Below are positions 1 to 5,719 of a stretch of DNA of 13,947 nucleotides, one piece after another. Below the pieces are notes generated by a model, which did no database searches, was not told the origin of the DNA, and saw only the letters and a program-made list of their open reading frames with translations. The stretch's first letter is position 1; every line of letters starts with the position of its first letter. A program made the translations under genes and the position numbers. Source of the stretch: JBFMAP01 sp964632135 (GTDB taxonomy: Archaea; Micrarchaeota; Micrarchaeia; Burarchaeales; JBFMAP01); NCBI GenBank assembly GCA_964632135.1, contig CAZWEI010000034.1, positions 1 through 13,947 on the forward strand. The letters run 5' to 3'.

Positions 1-941
1 GTTTTCAAGTCGGATTTCCATCTCTCGAGTTCGGCAATCACCGCTTTCGCGCCGCCCTTCTTCACCGCTCTCAAAAACGGAAGCGCGGCACCCGCATAAC
101 TCGCGCCCAGTGCGATTGATTTCGCGGCATCAACACCGGACCGTACGCCTCCAGAAGCGATTATCGGAACGCGGACAGCGCCCCTAACCTCAACGAGCGA
201 GCAAACGGTAGGAATCCCCCAGTCCCAGAAGGTTTCTGCATTCGTGCTTCCCCTGTAATACTCAACCCCGCTCCAACTCGCGCCGCCGGCGCCGCCAACA
301 TCAATCGCCTTCACGCCTGCGCGCTCCAGCCTCACTGCAACCTCTTTCGAAATTCCCGCGCCCGTTTCCTTCGCGATTATAGGCCCTCCGACCTCTTTGC
401 ATAGTTTCGCGAGCGCCTCGAGCGAGCCCTCGAAATTCCTGTTTCCCTCTGGCTGCGCCGCCTCGTGGAGCGCGTTCAGATGAACCGCGAGCGCGTCGGC
501 GTTGACCGCAGCAAGAGCCTCGCACATCTGCTTCACTGAGTATTCCTTGAGTTGCGCGAGCCCGATGTTCCCGAGAAGAACGATGCTGGGCGCGACGTCG
601 CGCACATTGTACGTATCCGCGAGTTTCGGGTTCTCAACCATCGCGCGCTGCGAACCGAGCCCCATTGCAACGCCAGTTGCCTCCGCAGCCTTCGCGAGCT
701 CCTTGTTTATTTTCTCCGCCTCGGGATAGCCGCCTGTCATCGCCTCAATTATGAACGGCGCTGCCATCTTCTTTCCAAAAAGCGAGCACGAAATGTTTAC
801 CTTCTCGAGGTCGCATTCGGGGAGCGCGTTGTGCACGAGTTCGACGTCCGAGAAGCCGGCGCGCTTTGCGCGGGCCTCAACCTCCTTGGACGTGCATATC
901 TCCACGTGCGAGAGTTTTCTTTTTTCGGTTTGATTCGCCAT
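1..941 (-). CDS. fni: Type II isopentenyl-diphosphate isomerase (FMN-dependent), C-terminus cut by window edge
   Basis: Interconverts isopentenyl and dimethylallyl diphosphate in the cytoplasm for archaeal lipid synthesis; the family needs reduced FMN and Mg2+. The frame stays open to base 1, giving 313 residues of a protein usually near 350. Family landmarks in order: RKLSH near the N-terminus, MTGG, GLGSQR, GNIG, HLNALHE, AQPEG, AKETGAGIS, DVGGAGGASW, WGIPT and the FMN-phosphate loop ASGGVRSG. The start is ATG at 941-939, preceded by GGGTGAT four bases upstream. It lies downstream of the ABC exporter on the same strand, about 50 bases apart, with TATA-like sequence in between, so it may have its own promoter. 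Odd: the HLNxxQE motif reads HLNALHE, with His (codon 467-465) where the family's catalytic Gln normally stands. Family assignment is firm; catalytic competence is not. Confidence 0.95.
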   Translation of the reverse strand, partial: MANQTEKRKLSHVEICTSKEVEARAKRAGFSDVELVHNALPECDLEKVNISCSLFGKKMAAPFIIEAMTGGYPEAEKINKELAKAAEATGVAMGLGSQRAMVENPKLADTYNVRDVAPSIVLLGNIGLAQLKEYSVKQMCEALAAVNADALAVHLNALHEAAQPEGNRNFEGSLEALAKLCKEVGGPIIAKETGAGISKEVAVRLERAGVKAIDVGGAGGASWSGVEYYRGSTNAETFWDWGIPTVCSLVEVRGAVRVPIIASGGVRSGVDAAKSIALGASYAGAALPFLRAVKKGGAKAVIAELERWKSDLK

Positions 942-990
942 AAGCATCACCCAAGCAAAATAAAATGCGCGTGGAGGTTTATTAAACTAT

Positions 991-1743
991 TTATATCGAC
1001 GTCTTGCTGAACAGGTAAGAAGCAGCAACGAACGCGACCACGAACGCGGCGAGCGAGAACCCGAAGTCAAACGCGAGCCCGAATTGGCTCGTTCCAATGA
1101 GGAGCGCGCGCAGCCCGTCGACCGCATAACTTATCGGGTTGAGTTTGCTTATCACCTGCAACCACGATGGCATTTTATCAAGCGGGAAGAGCGCGTTCGA
1201 GAGGAAAAAGAGGGGCATCACAAGGAAGTTCATTATCAGTTGGAAAGTTTCAACCTCCTGAACGAGCGAGGCGATCGCTATGCCGACTGCCACCAGGAAG
1301 CACGACACGATAACCATAAGCACAAGTGCAAGAAGCATGTTCACTGGGGATGGAATTGGAACCCCCGTAAACAGAAAACCCAGCACAAGAATTATCAGCC
1401 CCTGAACTATGGATGTTGTCGCGCCGCCCAATATCCTCCCGAGCACGATGGTTTCCCTGCTCGTGGGCGCGACGAGCATCTCCTTCAGGAAGCCGAACTC
1501 CCTGTCCCATATTATCGAAACGCCTGAGAATATGGAACTGAACATAACCGTCATCGCGAGTATTCCCGGAAGTATGAACGCCTGGTAGTTGAACCCAGGC
1601 ACCATCGCGGAAAATCCGCCGCCGAGCGCAACCAGAAAGAGCAGCGGCATGCCCAGGCTTCCAAGTATCCTCGACTTCGAATTGAGGAACCTCTTCGTCT
1701 CCCTGAGCCAGACCGCATAAACCTTTCCCAACTCAATAGCCAT
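991..1743 (-). CDS. ABC-2 type exporter, membrane permease subunit
   Basis: A 250-residue integral membrane subunit of a DrrB/ABC-2 type exporter. It has an amphipathic N-terminal helix (about residues 1-25) followed by six hydrophobic segments, including LGMPLLFLVALGGGFS, AMTVMFSSIFSGVSII, GLIILVLGFLFTGV, LVLMVIVSCFLVAVGIAI, FLVMPLFFLSNALFPL and a last helix near the C-terminus. The conserved stretch after the fifth helix, PLDKMPSWLQVISKLNPISYAVDGLRALL, is typical of the family. Its ATG overlaps the end of the upstream ATPase gene by 11 bases, so the two are translationally coupled and should form one complex. The substrate cannot be read from sequence; family members export drugs, lipids or polysaccharides. 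Confidence 0.93.
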   Translation of the reverse strand: MAIELGKVYAVWLRETKRFLNSKSRILGSLGMPLLFLVALGGGFSAMVPGFNYQAFILPGILAMTVMFSSIFSGVSIIWDREFGFLKEMLVAPTSRETIVLGRILGGATTSIVQGLIILVLGFLFTGVPIPSPVNMLLALVLMVIVSCFLVAVGIAIASLVQEVETFQLIMNFLVMPLFFLSNALFPLDKMPSWLQVISKLNPISYAVDGLRALLIGTSQFGLAFDFGFSLAAFVVAFVAASYLFSKTSI

Positions 1744-2713
1744 GGGCTCTCCTCACTGCTTTAAACTCGCTTCCAGTTCCTTTTTCATCTCGTATGCTCG
1801 TGCCCGTGTGGTATATGAAAACATCCTCGAGGCTCGGTATGCGGATTTCCACGCTCTCGATTTCCACCTTTGCTTTGAGCGCGACCTCCATCACCTTCGG
1901 AACGAGTTTGCCCCCCTCCTTAGCCTCGAAGAAAACGCTCACGCTGTTGACCCTGGGCTTCCCGCAGCAGCCGCTTTTCTTGAGCGCCTCCGCGAGTTTC
2001 GCAGGCTCGCGCGTGTGCACAGAGACGATGTTCCCCCCAACCTCGTTCTTGAGGTCCTTCGGGCTGCCGAGCGTCTTTATCCTCCCGTGGTCGATGATGG
2101 CGACCCTGTCGCACAAATAATCCGCTTCCTCGAGATAATGCGTGGTAAGCATTATCGTTATTCCCTCCTTTTTCAGTTTCTCTATGTAACCCCATATATG
2201 CCTTCTCGTCTGCGGGTCGAGCCCGAGCGTCGGCTCGTCCAGGAAAAGAACGCGCGGGGTGTGGAGGAGCCCGCGCGCAATTTCGAGCCTCCGCCTCATC
2301 CCTCCAGAAAATGTTTTCACCATCTTGTCCTTCCAATCCATAAGTTCCACGAGTTCGAGCACTTCCCGTATTCTCTCTTTTCTCGCCTGCGCGCCCATCC
2401 CGTATAGCCTTCCGTGAATATCAAGATTATCATACGCGCTCAGCCTCGTGTCAACCGTCGGGTCCTGGAAAACGATTCCTATTGATTTGCGCACGCTCTC
2501 AGCCTGCGTGCGTATGTCGAAACCGCCAACTGTCGCGCTTCCCGAGGTCGGCTCGAGCAGAGTAGTCAGCATGTAAATGGTCGTGCTCTTTCCAGCACCG
2601 TTCGGACCGAGGAAGCCGAACAGCTCGCCCTCTTTCACGCTGAAGCTTATCCTGTCCACTGCCGTAAAACTGTTGAACTTCTTTTCCAGTTTGTCAACTA
2701 CTATAGAATCCAA
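1733..2713 (-). CDS. ABC-2 type exporter, ATP-binding subunit (DrrA/CcmA-like)
   Basis: Powers the permease encoded just downstream. All ABC motifs are present: Walker A GPNGAGKSTT, Q-loop VFQDP, signature FSGGMRRRLEIARGLL, Walker B VLFLDEPTLGLDP and switch His in TTHYLEEADYLCDRVAIIDHG. The C-terminal third (after about residue 220) matches the accessory domain common in DrrA-type proteins. Start choice: a GTG at 2737 would extend the protein by eight residues, but the TATA box at 2749-2758 predicts transcription starting near 2727, inside that extension. The TTG at 2713, with GGTG five bases upstream, gives M-DSIVVDKLEKKF and is preferred, at about 326 residues. The promoter region is shared with the divergent ZIP gene. 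Confidence 0.94.
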   Translation of the reverse strand: MDSIVVDKLEKKFNSFTAVDRISFSVKEGELFGFLGPNGAGKSTTIYMLTTLLEPTSGSATVGGFDIRTQAESVRKSIGIVFQDPTVDTRLSAYDNLDIHGRLYGMGAQARKERIREVLELVELMDWKDKMVKTFSGGMRRRLEIARGLLHTPRVLFLDEPTLGLDPQTRRHIWGYIEKLKKEGITIMLTTHYLEEADYLCDRVAIIDHGRIKTLGSPKDLKNEVGGNIVSVHTREPAKLAEALKKSGCCGKPRVNSVSVFFEAKEGGKLVPKVMEVALKAKVEIESVEIRIPSLEDVFIYHTGTSIRDEKGTGSEFKAVRRAHGY

Positions 2714-2748
2714 ACAAACACCGCGTCGTTTTACCACTTACAAACACA

Positions 2749-2760
2749 ATTTATATAACA
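2749..2760. promoter_or_regulatory. Shared TATA box of divergent ABC exporter and ZIP genes
   Basis: The sequence ATTTATATAACA reads as a TATA box on both strands. It is the only one in the gap between the two divergent genes. It predicts a minus-strand start near 2727 and a plus-strand start near 2780. Confidence 0.6.
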
Positions 2761-2795
2761 TTGCGCTTGGAATCATCCCCTAGACGGTTATCCAT

Positions 2796-3542
2796 GTGAT
2801 TATGATGAGTTTCACAAATGTCGCGCTGGGCGCGCTCGTGGTTTTCGCCGCGACCTCTGCCGGCTCAGCGATAATACTGTTCGTGAGGTGCATAGGCAGG
2901 AGGCTATACTCGGCGATGCTAGCGGTTTCCGCAGGCGTGATGTCGTTCTCGGCAGTGGAGATGCTCTGGCAGTCCCACAGATCGTCAGGCAACCTGACCG
3001 CGCTCTCAGGGCTCTTGGTCGGCGCGCTTTTCCTGCTTGTTCTCGACAAGGTGATTCCGCACATCCACGCGCGCTTCAGGAAGAGCGAGGTGGTCGCATC
3101 GAAAAAGAAGGCAGTTCTCCTCGCAGGCGCGCTCACGATGCACAACGTCCCAGAGGGTTTCTCAGTGGCGTCAGCATTCGCAAGCTCGACCCCGCTCGGC
3201 TGGCTCGTCACGGCCTCAATCGCCCTCCAGGACATACCCGAAGGTCTTGTCGTCTCGGCGCCTCTCGTGTGCTATGGGACGAGCACAAGGCGCGCGCTGG
3301 GCTTTGGAATTTTCTCCGGACTCGTTGAGGCTGCGGCTGCGCTCCTGGGGTACGCCATGCTACATTTTGTTGCTCCCGTGATTCCGTTCGCGCTCTCCTT
3401 CTCAGCGGGCGCGATGCTTTATGTTGTTCTCGTCGAGTTGATGCCGGACGCACTCAGGCACGGGCTCGAGCGGACCGCGGCCATCTCATTCCTAGCAGGA
3501 TTCGCGGCGGCGTTCGCGATTACATCGATTTTCACATTTTAA
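2796..3542 (+). CDS. ZIP family divalent metal transporter, GufA/BbZIP type
   Basis: Membrane transporter for zinc or related divalent metals, about 248 residues with roughly eight hydrophobic segments. The two signature helices carry HNVPEG (about residue 110) and QDIPEG (about residue 140). In the structurally known Bordetella ZIP, the same His-Asn-Glu and Gln-Asp-Glu residues form the binuclear metal centre. A further Glu in VLVELMPDAL matches the third metal-bridging helix. The His-rich cytoplasmic loop seen in many ZIPs is missing; the loop near residue 95 is Lys/Arg-rich instead. Start codon: GTG at 2796 or ATG at 2802 or 2805; no clear Shine-Dalgarno separates them. It converges on tRNA-Asp, whose 3' end lies 17 bases beyond the stop. 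Confidence 0.93.
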   Translation: MIMMSFTNVALGALVVFAATSAGSAIILFVRCIGRRLYSAMLAVSAGVMSFSAVEMLWQSHRSSGNLTALSGLLVGALFLLVLDKVIPHIHARFRKSEVVASKKKAVLLAGALTMHNVPEGFSVASAFASSTPLGWLVTASIALQDIPEGLVVSAPLVCYGTSTRRALGFGIFSGLVEAAAALLGYAMLHFVAPVIPFALSFSAGAMLYVVLVELMPDALRHGLERTAAISFLAGFAAAFAITSIFTF

Positions 3543-3578
3543 TTAAGAAAAAGTAAAACGCCTTGGCCGGGATTCGAA

Positions 3579-3714
3579 TTCCCGAGGCCGAGGGAAAGCA
3601 TCCTTCCCTTATTTTCTTTCCCTGGGGTTTCTTTTCTTCCCAATTTGTGCGAAGCACAAATGGGCGCATTTTTTCGCTTGCGCGAAAAAATCGCGTTTAA
3701 GAAAAGAAAGGCCA
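3579..3714 (-). other. T-loop intron (53/54) of tRNA-Asp carrying strong hairpins
   Basis: This 136-nt intron interrupts the T arm between G53 and T54. An 11-bp helix, TTTCTTTTCTT with AAGAAAAGAAA, encloses two further hairpins, one with arms ATTTGTGC/GCACAAAT and one with TTTTTTCGC/GCGAAAAAA. Cutting after the second base of each predicted bulge restores a consensus T arm. Confidence 0.8.
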
Positions 3715-3729
3715 CCCGGGTCGCCGACT

Positions 3730-3787
3730 ATCTGCAACCAGAATGGTCGCGAGGAGGTATCTGAACCCCGCTGGCGGGTTCTGATTG
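3730..3787 (-). other. Canonical anticodon-loop intron (37/38) of tRNA-Asp
   Basis: This 58-nt intron sits at the usual archaeal position with a full BHB motif. It contains its own hairpin, AACCC/GGGTT, plus a GTCGC/GCGAC pairing. Confidence 0.85.
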
Positions 3788-3823
3788 CGACAGGCCGGTA
3801 TGCTAGACCACTACACAACCAAG

Positions 3824-3955
3824 GCGCAATTTGCGCTCCCAATTTTTCGCTCTGCGAAAAATGGGCATCTTCGAGCGGAGCTCGAAGCTTGCCGCGCAAA
3901 TGCGCATTTTTTCCTCGAGGGAAAAAAATTGCGCAATTTTGCGCAAATCGCGCGA
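3824..3955. repeat. Cluster of palindromic hairpins upstream of tRNA-Asp
   Basis: There is no gene here. Hairpins follow one another: GCGCAA/TTGCGC (3824-3836), ATTTTTCGC/GCGAAAAAT with a 3-nt loop (3842-3862), CTTCGAGC/GCTCGAAG with a 3-nt loop (3869-3887), and a long imperfect one from about 3894 to 3945 with arms built from GCGCAAA, GCGC and TTTTTTCC. The CCCAATTT...AAATGGGC hairpin followed by a GCATTTTTTC hairpin also occurs at 3638-3695 inside the T-loop intron, so the two clusters look related. If tRNA-Asp is transcribed from the TATA motif in attL, this is its leader. Confidence 0.75.
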
Positions 3956-3967
3956 ACTAGTTTCTGA

Positions 3968-3984
3968 AATTCAAACTTTAAATA
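3968..3984. repeat. attL, 17-bp direct repeat
   Basis: AATTCAAACTTTAAATA is identical to 11186-11202, and the flanking bases differ at both ends. On the minus strand it contains TATTTAAAG, a TATA-like motif pointing at tRNA-Asp. Confidence 0.85.
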
Positions 3985-4030
3985 TGTTCGTGTTATTATA
4001 ACGAGCGCTACTTTTCTCCAGTGCCACATT
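3985..4030. promoter_or_regulatory. Left inverted integrase-arm-like sites
   Basis: TGTTCGTGTTATTATAACG (3985-4003) matches the reverse complement of 11161-11179 at 16 of 19 bases. GTGCCACATT (4021-4030) is the exact reverse complement of 11152-11161. In the excised circle these would flank the core as inverted arms. Confidence 0.65.
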
Positions 4031-4032
4031 AC

Positions 4033-4040
4033 TTTATATA
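4033..4040 (+). promoter_or_regulatory. TATA box of the AbrB-type gene
   Basis: TTTATATA lies 53 bases before the ATG at 4086, predicting a leader of about 25 bases that includes the Shine-Dalgarno AGGTGAG at 4075-4081. Confidence 0.6.
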
Positions 4041-4085
4041 CGAACTAATTTAAGTTTTGTGTATGGTTTGTAGTAGGTGAGTTTT

Positions 4086-4253
4086 ATGGTGAAAATTCAG
4101 TTTGTGAAAGATCGGTATTTTATCACGCTGCCTAAATCGCTCGTGAAACTAAAGGCATGGAATAAAGGCACTGAATTGTTCATGGTGTTTAATGAGCATG
4201 GTGATATCGCGATCCGCGAAGTGCCTCAAACCGAACAACAACCGAAAATCTAA
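4086..4253 (+). CDS. AbrB/MazE-type (SpoVT-AbrB fold) DNA-binding protein, 55 aa
   Basis: A swapped-hairpin AbrB-type DNA-binding protein. The stretch FVKDRYFITLPKSLVK followed by AWNKGTELFMVF matches the family pattern of a strand, ITLPK turn, short helix with W-x-K-G, and second strand. At 55 residues it is a single domain that must dimerise to bind DNA. The ATG has AGGTGAG four bases upstream and its own TATA box. It is the first gene inside attL and runs opposite to the main operon. Possible roles are control of the element's promoters or an antitoxin; no toxin-like partner is adjacent. The domain call is firm, the role is inference. Confidence 0.88.
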   Translation: MVKIQFVKDRYFITLPKSLVKLKAWNKGTELFMVFNEHGDIAIREVPQTEQQPKI

Positions 4254-4356
4254 CTCGGCTCGTGGAGTATATATATAAATAAATACTATGTGCCATTTAC
4301 CTATATATTATAACAATTTTTGCTCTTTACGTCGGTAAAACGCCTTATTTCTTTAT
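4254..4356. other. AT-rich gap between convergent genes
   Basis: No gene is seen. It holds TATATATATAAATAAATA and a second TATATATTATAA run. The pyrimidine-rich runs on the plus strand could end AbrB-gene transcription. On the minus strand it follows the zinc-ribbon gene, and no clear hairpin terminator is visible. Confidence 0.4.
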
Positions 4357-4611
4357 TTATCGTAAGTAACAGGGTAAATCTTTAGTTTTCTGCTCTCGTT
4401 TCCTTCGTGCTTTTGTTTCGCCTCGGCTCTCAGTCCATAACCACGAATGGCATCGCGGGCATACGCTAGGGAATTCAATACGCGCGAACCACCGCCATGA
4501 GCAGCGACGGCAGCGGTGATAGCGGTCTGGTCTATACCATCGTGCACTGCCCCATTCTTTCTTTTTCTTCGGTGTTGTATCGGTTTCTTCCACACTTCCA
4601 CCTCTAGCCAT
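4357..4611 (-). CDS. Small zinc-ribbon protein, last gene of the element operon
   Basis: An 84-residue protein. Cys34 and Cys37 (CRRC) and Cys51 and Cys54 (CPRC), 13 residues apart, form a zinc ribbon of the style YHRCRRCSWRW...FPSVCPRC, common in small archaeal DNA- or RNA-binding proteins. Flanks are strongly basic (PKKKK; a Lys/Arg-rich tail after residue 63). The start ATG at 4611-4609 overlaps the upstream gene's TAG in ATGGCTAG, supporting both genes through coupling. A competing frame across 4353-4601 lacks motifs and was set aside. Function unknown; nucleic-acid binding is likely from the ribbon and charge. Confidence 0.75.
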   Translation of the reverse strand: MARGGSVEETDTTPKKKKEWGSARWYRPDRYHRCRRCSWRWFARIEFPSVCPRCHSWLWTESRGETKARRKREQKTKDLPCYLR

Positions 4612-4789
4612 AGTCTCTGTTATACCCTCCCTTCCCACTGCGAATGAATGAAACCAATCCAGCAGCATGGCGAGTTATCGTATCCAACGTTTCAGAACTG
4701 CTGCCGACCTCAACCCATCCGCCAGCGAAACCCAGAGCGGCGTAATTTTCCTGTTTTCGTTTTCGCTTCCCTCGCGGTTTTCGCTTCAT
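4604..4789 (-). CDS. Unrecognised 61-aa basic protein
   Basis: I do not recognise this. It begins with a strongly basic stretch, MKRKPRGKRKRKQ, followed by a neutral, Gly- and Ser-containing region (ALGFAGGWVEVGSSSETLD). A longer frame extends to 4852, but the ATG at 4789 starts one base after the TAG of the preceding 41-aa ORF and ends overlapping the ATG of the zinc-ribbon gene. That tight packing is the main evidence that it is translated. The basic N-terminus hints at nucleic-acid binding. Confidence 0.6.
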   Translation of the reverse strand: MKRKPRGKRKRKQENYAALGFAGGWVEVGSSSETLDTITRHAAGLVSFIRSGKGGYNRDYG

Positions 4790-4790
4790 A

Positions 4791-4916
4791 CTATCGCCTG
4801 TCGCGCACTTTTTTGTTAAATTTATTTCTTTCGTGGATAACCGTGTTCGCATTAGCTACAATTTCGCGCGCCGCCAGCTCCGATACCGGCTTATCCCTCT
4901 GCCTGTTTTGTTTCAT
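4791..4916 (-). CDS. Unrecognised 41-aa charged microprotein
   Basis: A short ORF below usual gene-caller limits. It is preceded by AGGAGGTGA eight bases before the ATG, the best Shine-Dalgarno in the element. The product is helical and highly charged (KQNRQRDKPVSELAAREIV, then a basic tail ending VRDRR). The stop is followed at once by the ATG of the 61-aa gene. Function unknown. Confidence 0.65.
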   Translation of the reverse strand: MKQNRQRDKPVSELAAREIVANANTVIHERNKFNKKVRDRR

Positions 4917-4933
4917 GTTTTATTCACCTCCTC

Positions 4934-5176
4934 TTACCTAAACATATTATCTGGCTTGCTGCCCCACATTCTCCAGCGATGCATTTTTTTAGCTAGCTTT
5001 TTAACCACGCCCTTTAGGTGCGTGAGCCCATCGCGGAGCTCGGTCAGTTCCTCTGGCTCATCCTCATCGGTCTCATCGCCCCCTTCTTCTTCCTCATCTC
5101 CCTCTGGCTCATCGGTATCATCGCCGAGATGCGGTTTCTTAGGTAAATGCTGCGGTTTCTTGATACCTCTTCTCAT
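4934..5176 (-). CDS. Acidic-basic 80-aa protein, function unknown
   Basis: The first 18 residues are basic and Pro-rich (RRGIKKPQHLPKKPHLG). A run of Asp and Glu follows (about residues 19-45). A C-terminal amphipathic helix is basic (LTHLKGVVKKLAKKMHRW). The ATG at 5176 is used because AGGTGG lies five bases upstream; an in-frame GTG at 5185 overlaps that Shine-Dalgarno. The acidic tract is low-complexity and contains a 13-bp direct repeat in the DNA (5050-5062 and 5101-5113). It could be a DNA mimic or a partner of a basic protein, but that is only a guess from charge. Confidence 0.65.
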   Translation of the reverse strand: MRRGIKKPQHLPKKPHLGDDTDEPEGDEEEEGGDETDEDEPEELTELRDGLTHLKGVVKKLAKKMHRWRMWGSKPDNMFR

Positions 5177-5197
5177 GTTTTCCACCTAGTAAATATC

Positions 5198-5302
5198 ACC
5201 AGCGCGCATTAGCTTAGGAGATGGCGCGATTTTCGCTATACACGCATCTGCATGTTCGCAGCTCAGCTATTCGGCAGGCTGAGCGATTAGCTGCGCGCTG
5301 GT
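5198..5302. promoter_or_regulatory. Structured intergenic element in the operon
   Basis: This is the only sizeable gap inside the operon. An 11-bp inverted repeat, ACCAGCGCGCA (5198-5208) and TGCGCGCTGGT (5292-5302), encloses a hairpin of GCTCAGC (5261-5267) and GCTGAGC (5278-5284) with a 10-nt loop. ATTAGCT occurs beside both outer arms. It may be an RNA structure, a processing site or an operator. Confidence 0.55.
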
Positions 5303-5373
5303 TATTTGTGAATCACCACCATAAACAATAACGCCAATCCTGCTAAGATTATCAGTAATTTTTTCCTGCTCAT
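5302..5373 (-). CDS. 23-aa single-pass membrane microprotein
   Basis: The peptide has three basic residues at the N-terminus (MSRKK), one hydrophobic helix of about 16 residues (LLIILAGLALLFMVVI) and a short HK tail. Its ATG overlaps the TGA of the winged-helix gene as TGATG, so it can be translated by coupling. Its length, topology and overlap are why I call it a gene. Small membrane peptides of mobile elements may act as holins, toxins or anchors, but nothing here decides which. Confidence 0.6.
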   Translation of the reverse strand: MSRKKLLIILAGLALLFMVVIHK

Positions 5374-5714
5374 CAAATCCTCTCCAGCTCGTTAAGAGCA
5401 TCTGGGGCGGGCGGCTTAGCGAGTTCTCCGACCATGTCCAATACTCGCCTGCCTTCCGCGGTGATGACATACTTCACTGTTTTGCTCATGCATTTTTTGT
5501 TCACGAGCGAACGCTCGCGCGGTAGTTTCTCCAGCAGGCCGGACACATGGAGAAGCTTGACGTGTCGCCAGATGCGCGTTGGGTGCATGTGCATCTGATA
5601 GCCCACCATCGCAGGCGAGGACGGGAAAAGGAAATGAACGAGGACCTGCCTCCTTGTTTGCTGCATCAACAAGTCCATTTTTTGCGTTGTCGTTATTTCG
5701 TCGCTTGTCTCCAT
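5373..5714 (-). CDS. Winged-helix DNA-binding protein, 113 aa
   Basis: A wHTH transcription regulator type. Helices around residues 10-30, then HPTRIWRHVKLLHVSGLLEKL as the HTH with recognition helix, then a wing including SKTVKYVITAEGRRVLDMV, as in archaeal ArsR/MarR-like proteins. No Cys or metal-site pattern of a sensor is seen. AGGAGCT lies about nine bases before the ATG, and the gene follows the 75-aa gene's stop by five bases. A likely role is control of the element's own expression. An alternative frame across 5267-5470 is a shadow. Confidence 0.75.
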   Translation of the reverse strand: METSDEITTTQKMDLLMQQTRRQVLVHFLFPSSPAMVGYQMHMHPTRIWRHVKLLHVSGLLEKLPRERSLVNKKCMSKTVKYVITAEGRRVLDMVGELAKPPAPDALNELERI

Positions 5715-5719
5715 ATCTA

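Larger units (their letters stand above)
3559..3825 (-). tRNA. tRNA-Asp (GTC) with two introns (58 nt at 37/38, 136 nt at 53/54)
   Basis: The three exons are 3825-3788, 3729-3715 and 3578-3559; joined they give a 73-nt tRNA. Acceptor GCCTTGG pairs with CCAAGGC, discriminator is G73 and no CCA is encoded. The D arm carries GTGT, GTGG and AGCA. The anticodon stem CCGGC pairs with GTCGG around loop CTGTCG-A. The T arm becomes CCGGG-TTCGAAT-CCCGG only after removing the second intron. Intron 1 has a clean BHB: CTGT/GCAG central helix, bulges CGC and ATA, inner helix AATCAG/CTGGTT. Intron 2 has outer helix CGA/TCG, central CCCG/CGGG, bulges GGT and AAT and inner GGCC/GGCC with one extra T. A T-rich run just past the 3' end (3557-3544) can terminate transcription. 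No TATA box lies directly upstream; the nearest is at attL. Confidence 0.9.

Noticed and set aside
552..1010. 152-aa plus-strand ORF opposite the isomerase
   Set aside because: Antisense shadow of a well-conserved enzyme; Arg/Cys-rich with no motif.
1742..2407. 221-aa plus-strand ORF opposite the ABC ATPase
   Set aside because: Shadow of a gene with all ABC motifs.
2737..2737. GTG start of the ABC ATPase
   Set aside because: It lies upstream of the transcription start predicted by the only TATA box; TTG 2713 fits better, though not proven.
3559..3600. A tRNA pseudogene with a 9-base T loop
   Set aside because: The 5' half, anticodon arm and true T stem lie upstream and fit after removing two introns with visible BHB motifs.
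3824..3955. CRISPR array or tandem repeat array
   Set aside because: Units are different hairpins without a constant repeat or spacer length; no cas genes.
4290..4340. 16-aa ORF after TATA-like sequence
   Set aside because: No Shine-Dalgarno, no leaderless spacing that fits, no structure in the peptide.
4353..4601. 82-aa ORF in another minus frame over the zinc-ribbon gene
   Set aside because: No motif, and the competing frame has paired CxxC motifs and a stop-start overlap.
4086..5373. Toxin-antitoxin module made of the AbrB-type gene and the small operon genes
   Set aside because: AbrB gene and operon end converge, with no toxin fold seen; the membrane peptide is the only weak candidate.
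5267..5470. 67-aa ORF overlapping the wHTH and membrane peptide
   Set aside because: It is a shadow frame; the other frames show a fold, a Shine-Dalgarno and a TGATG overlap.
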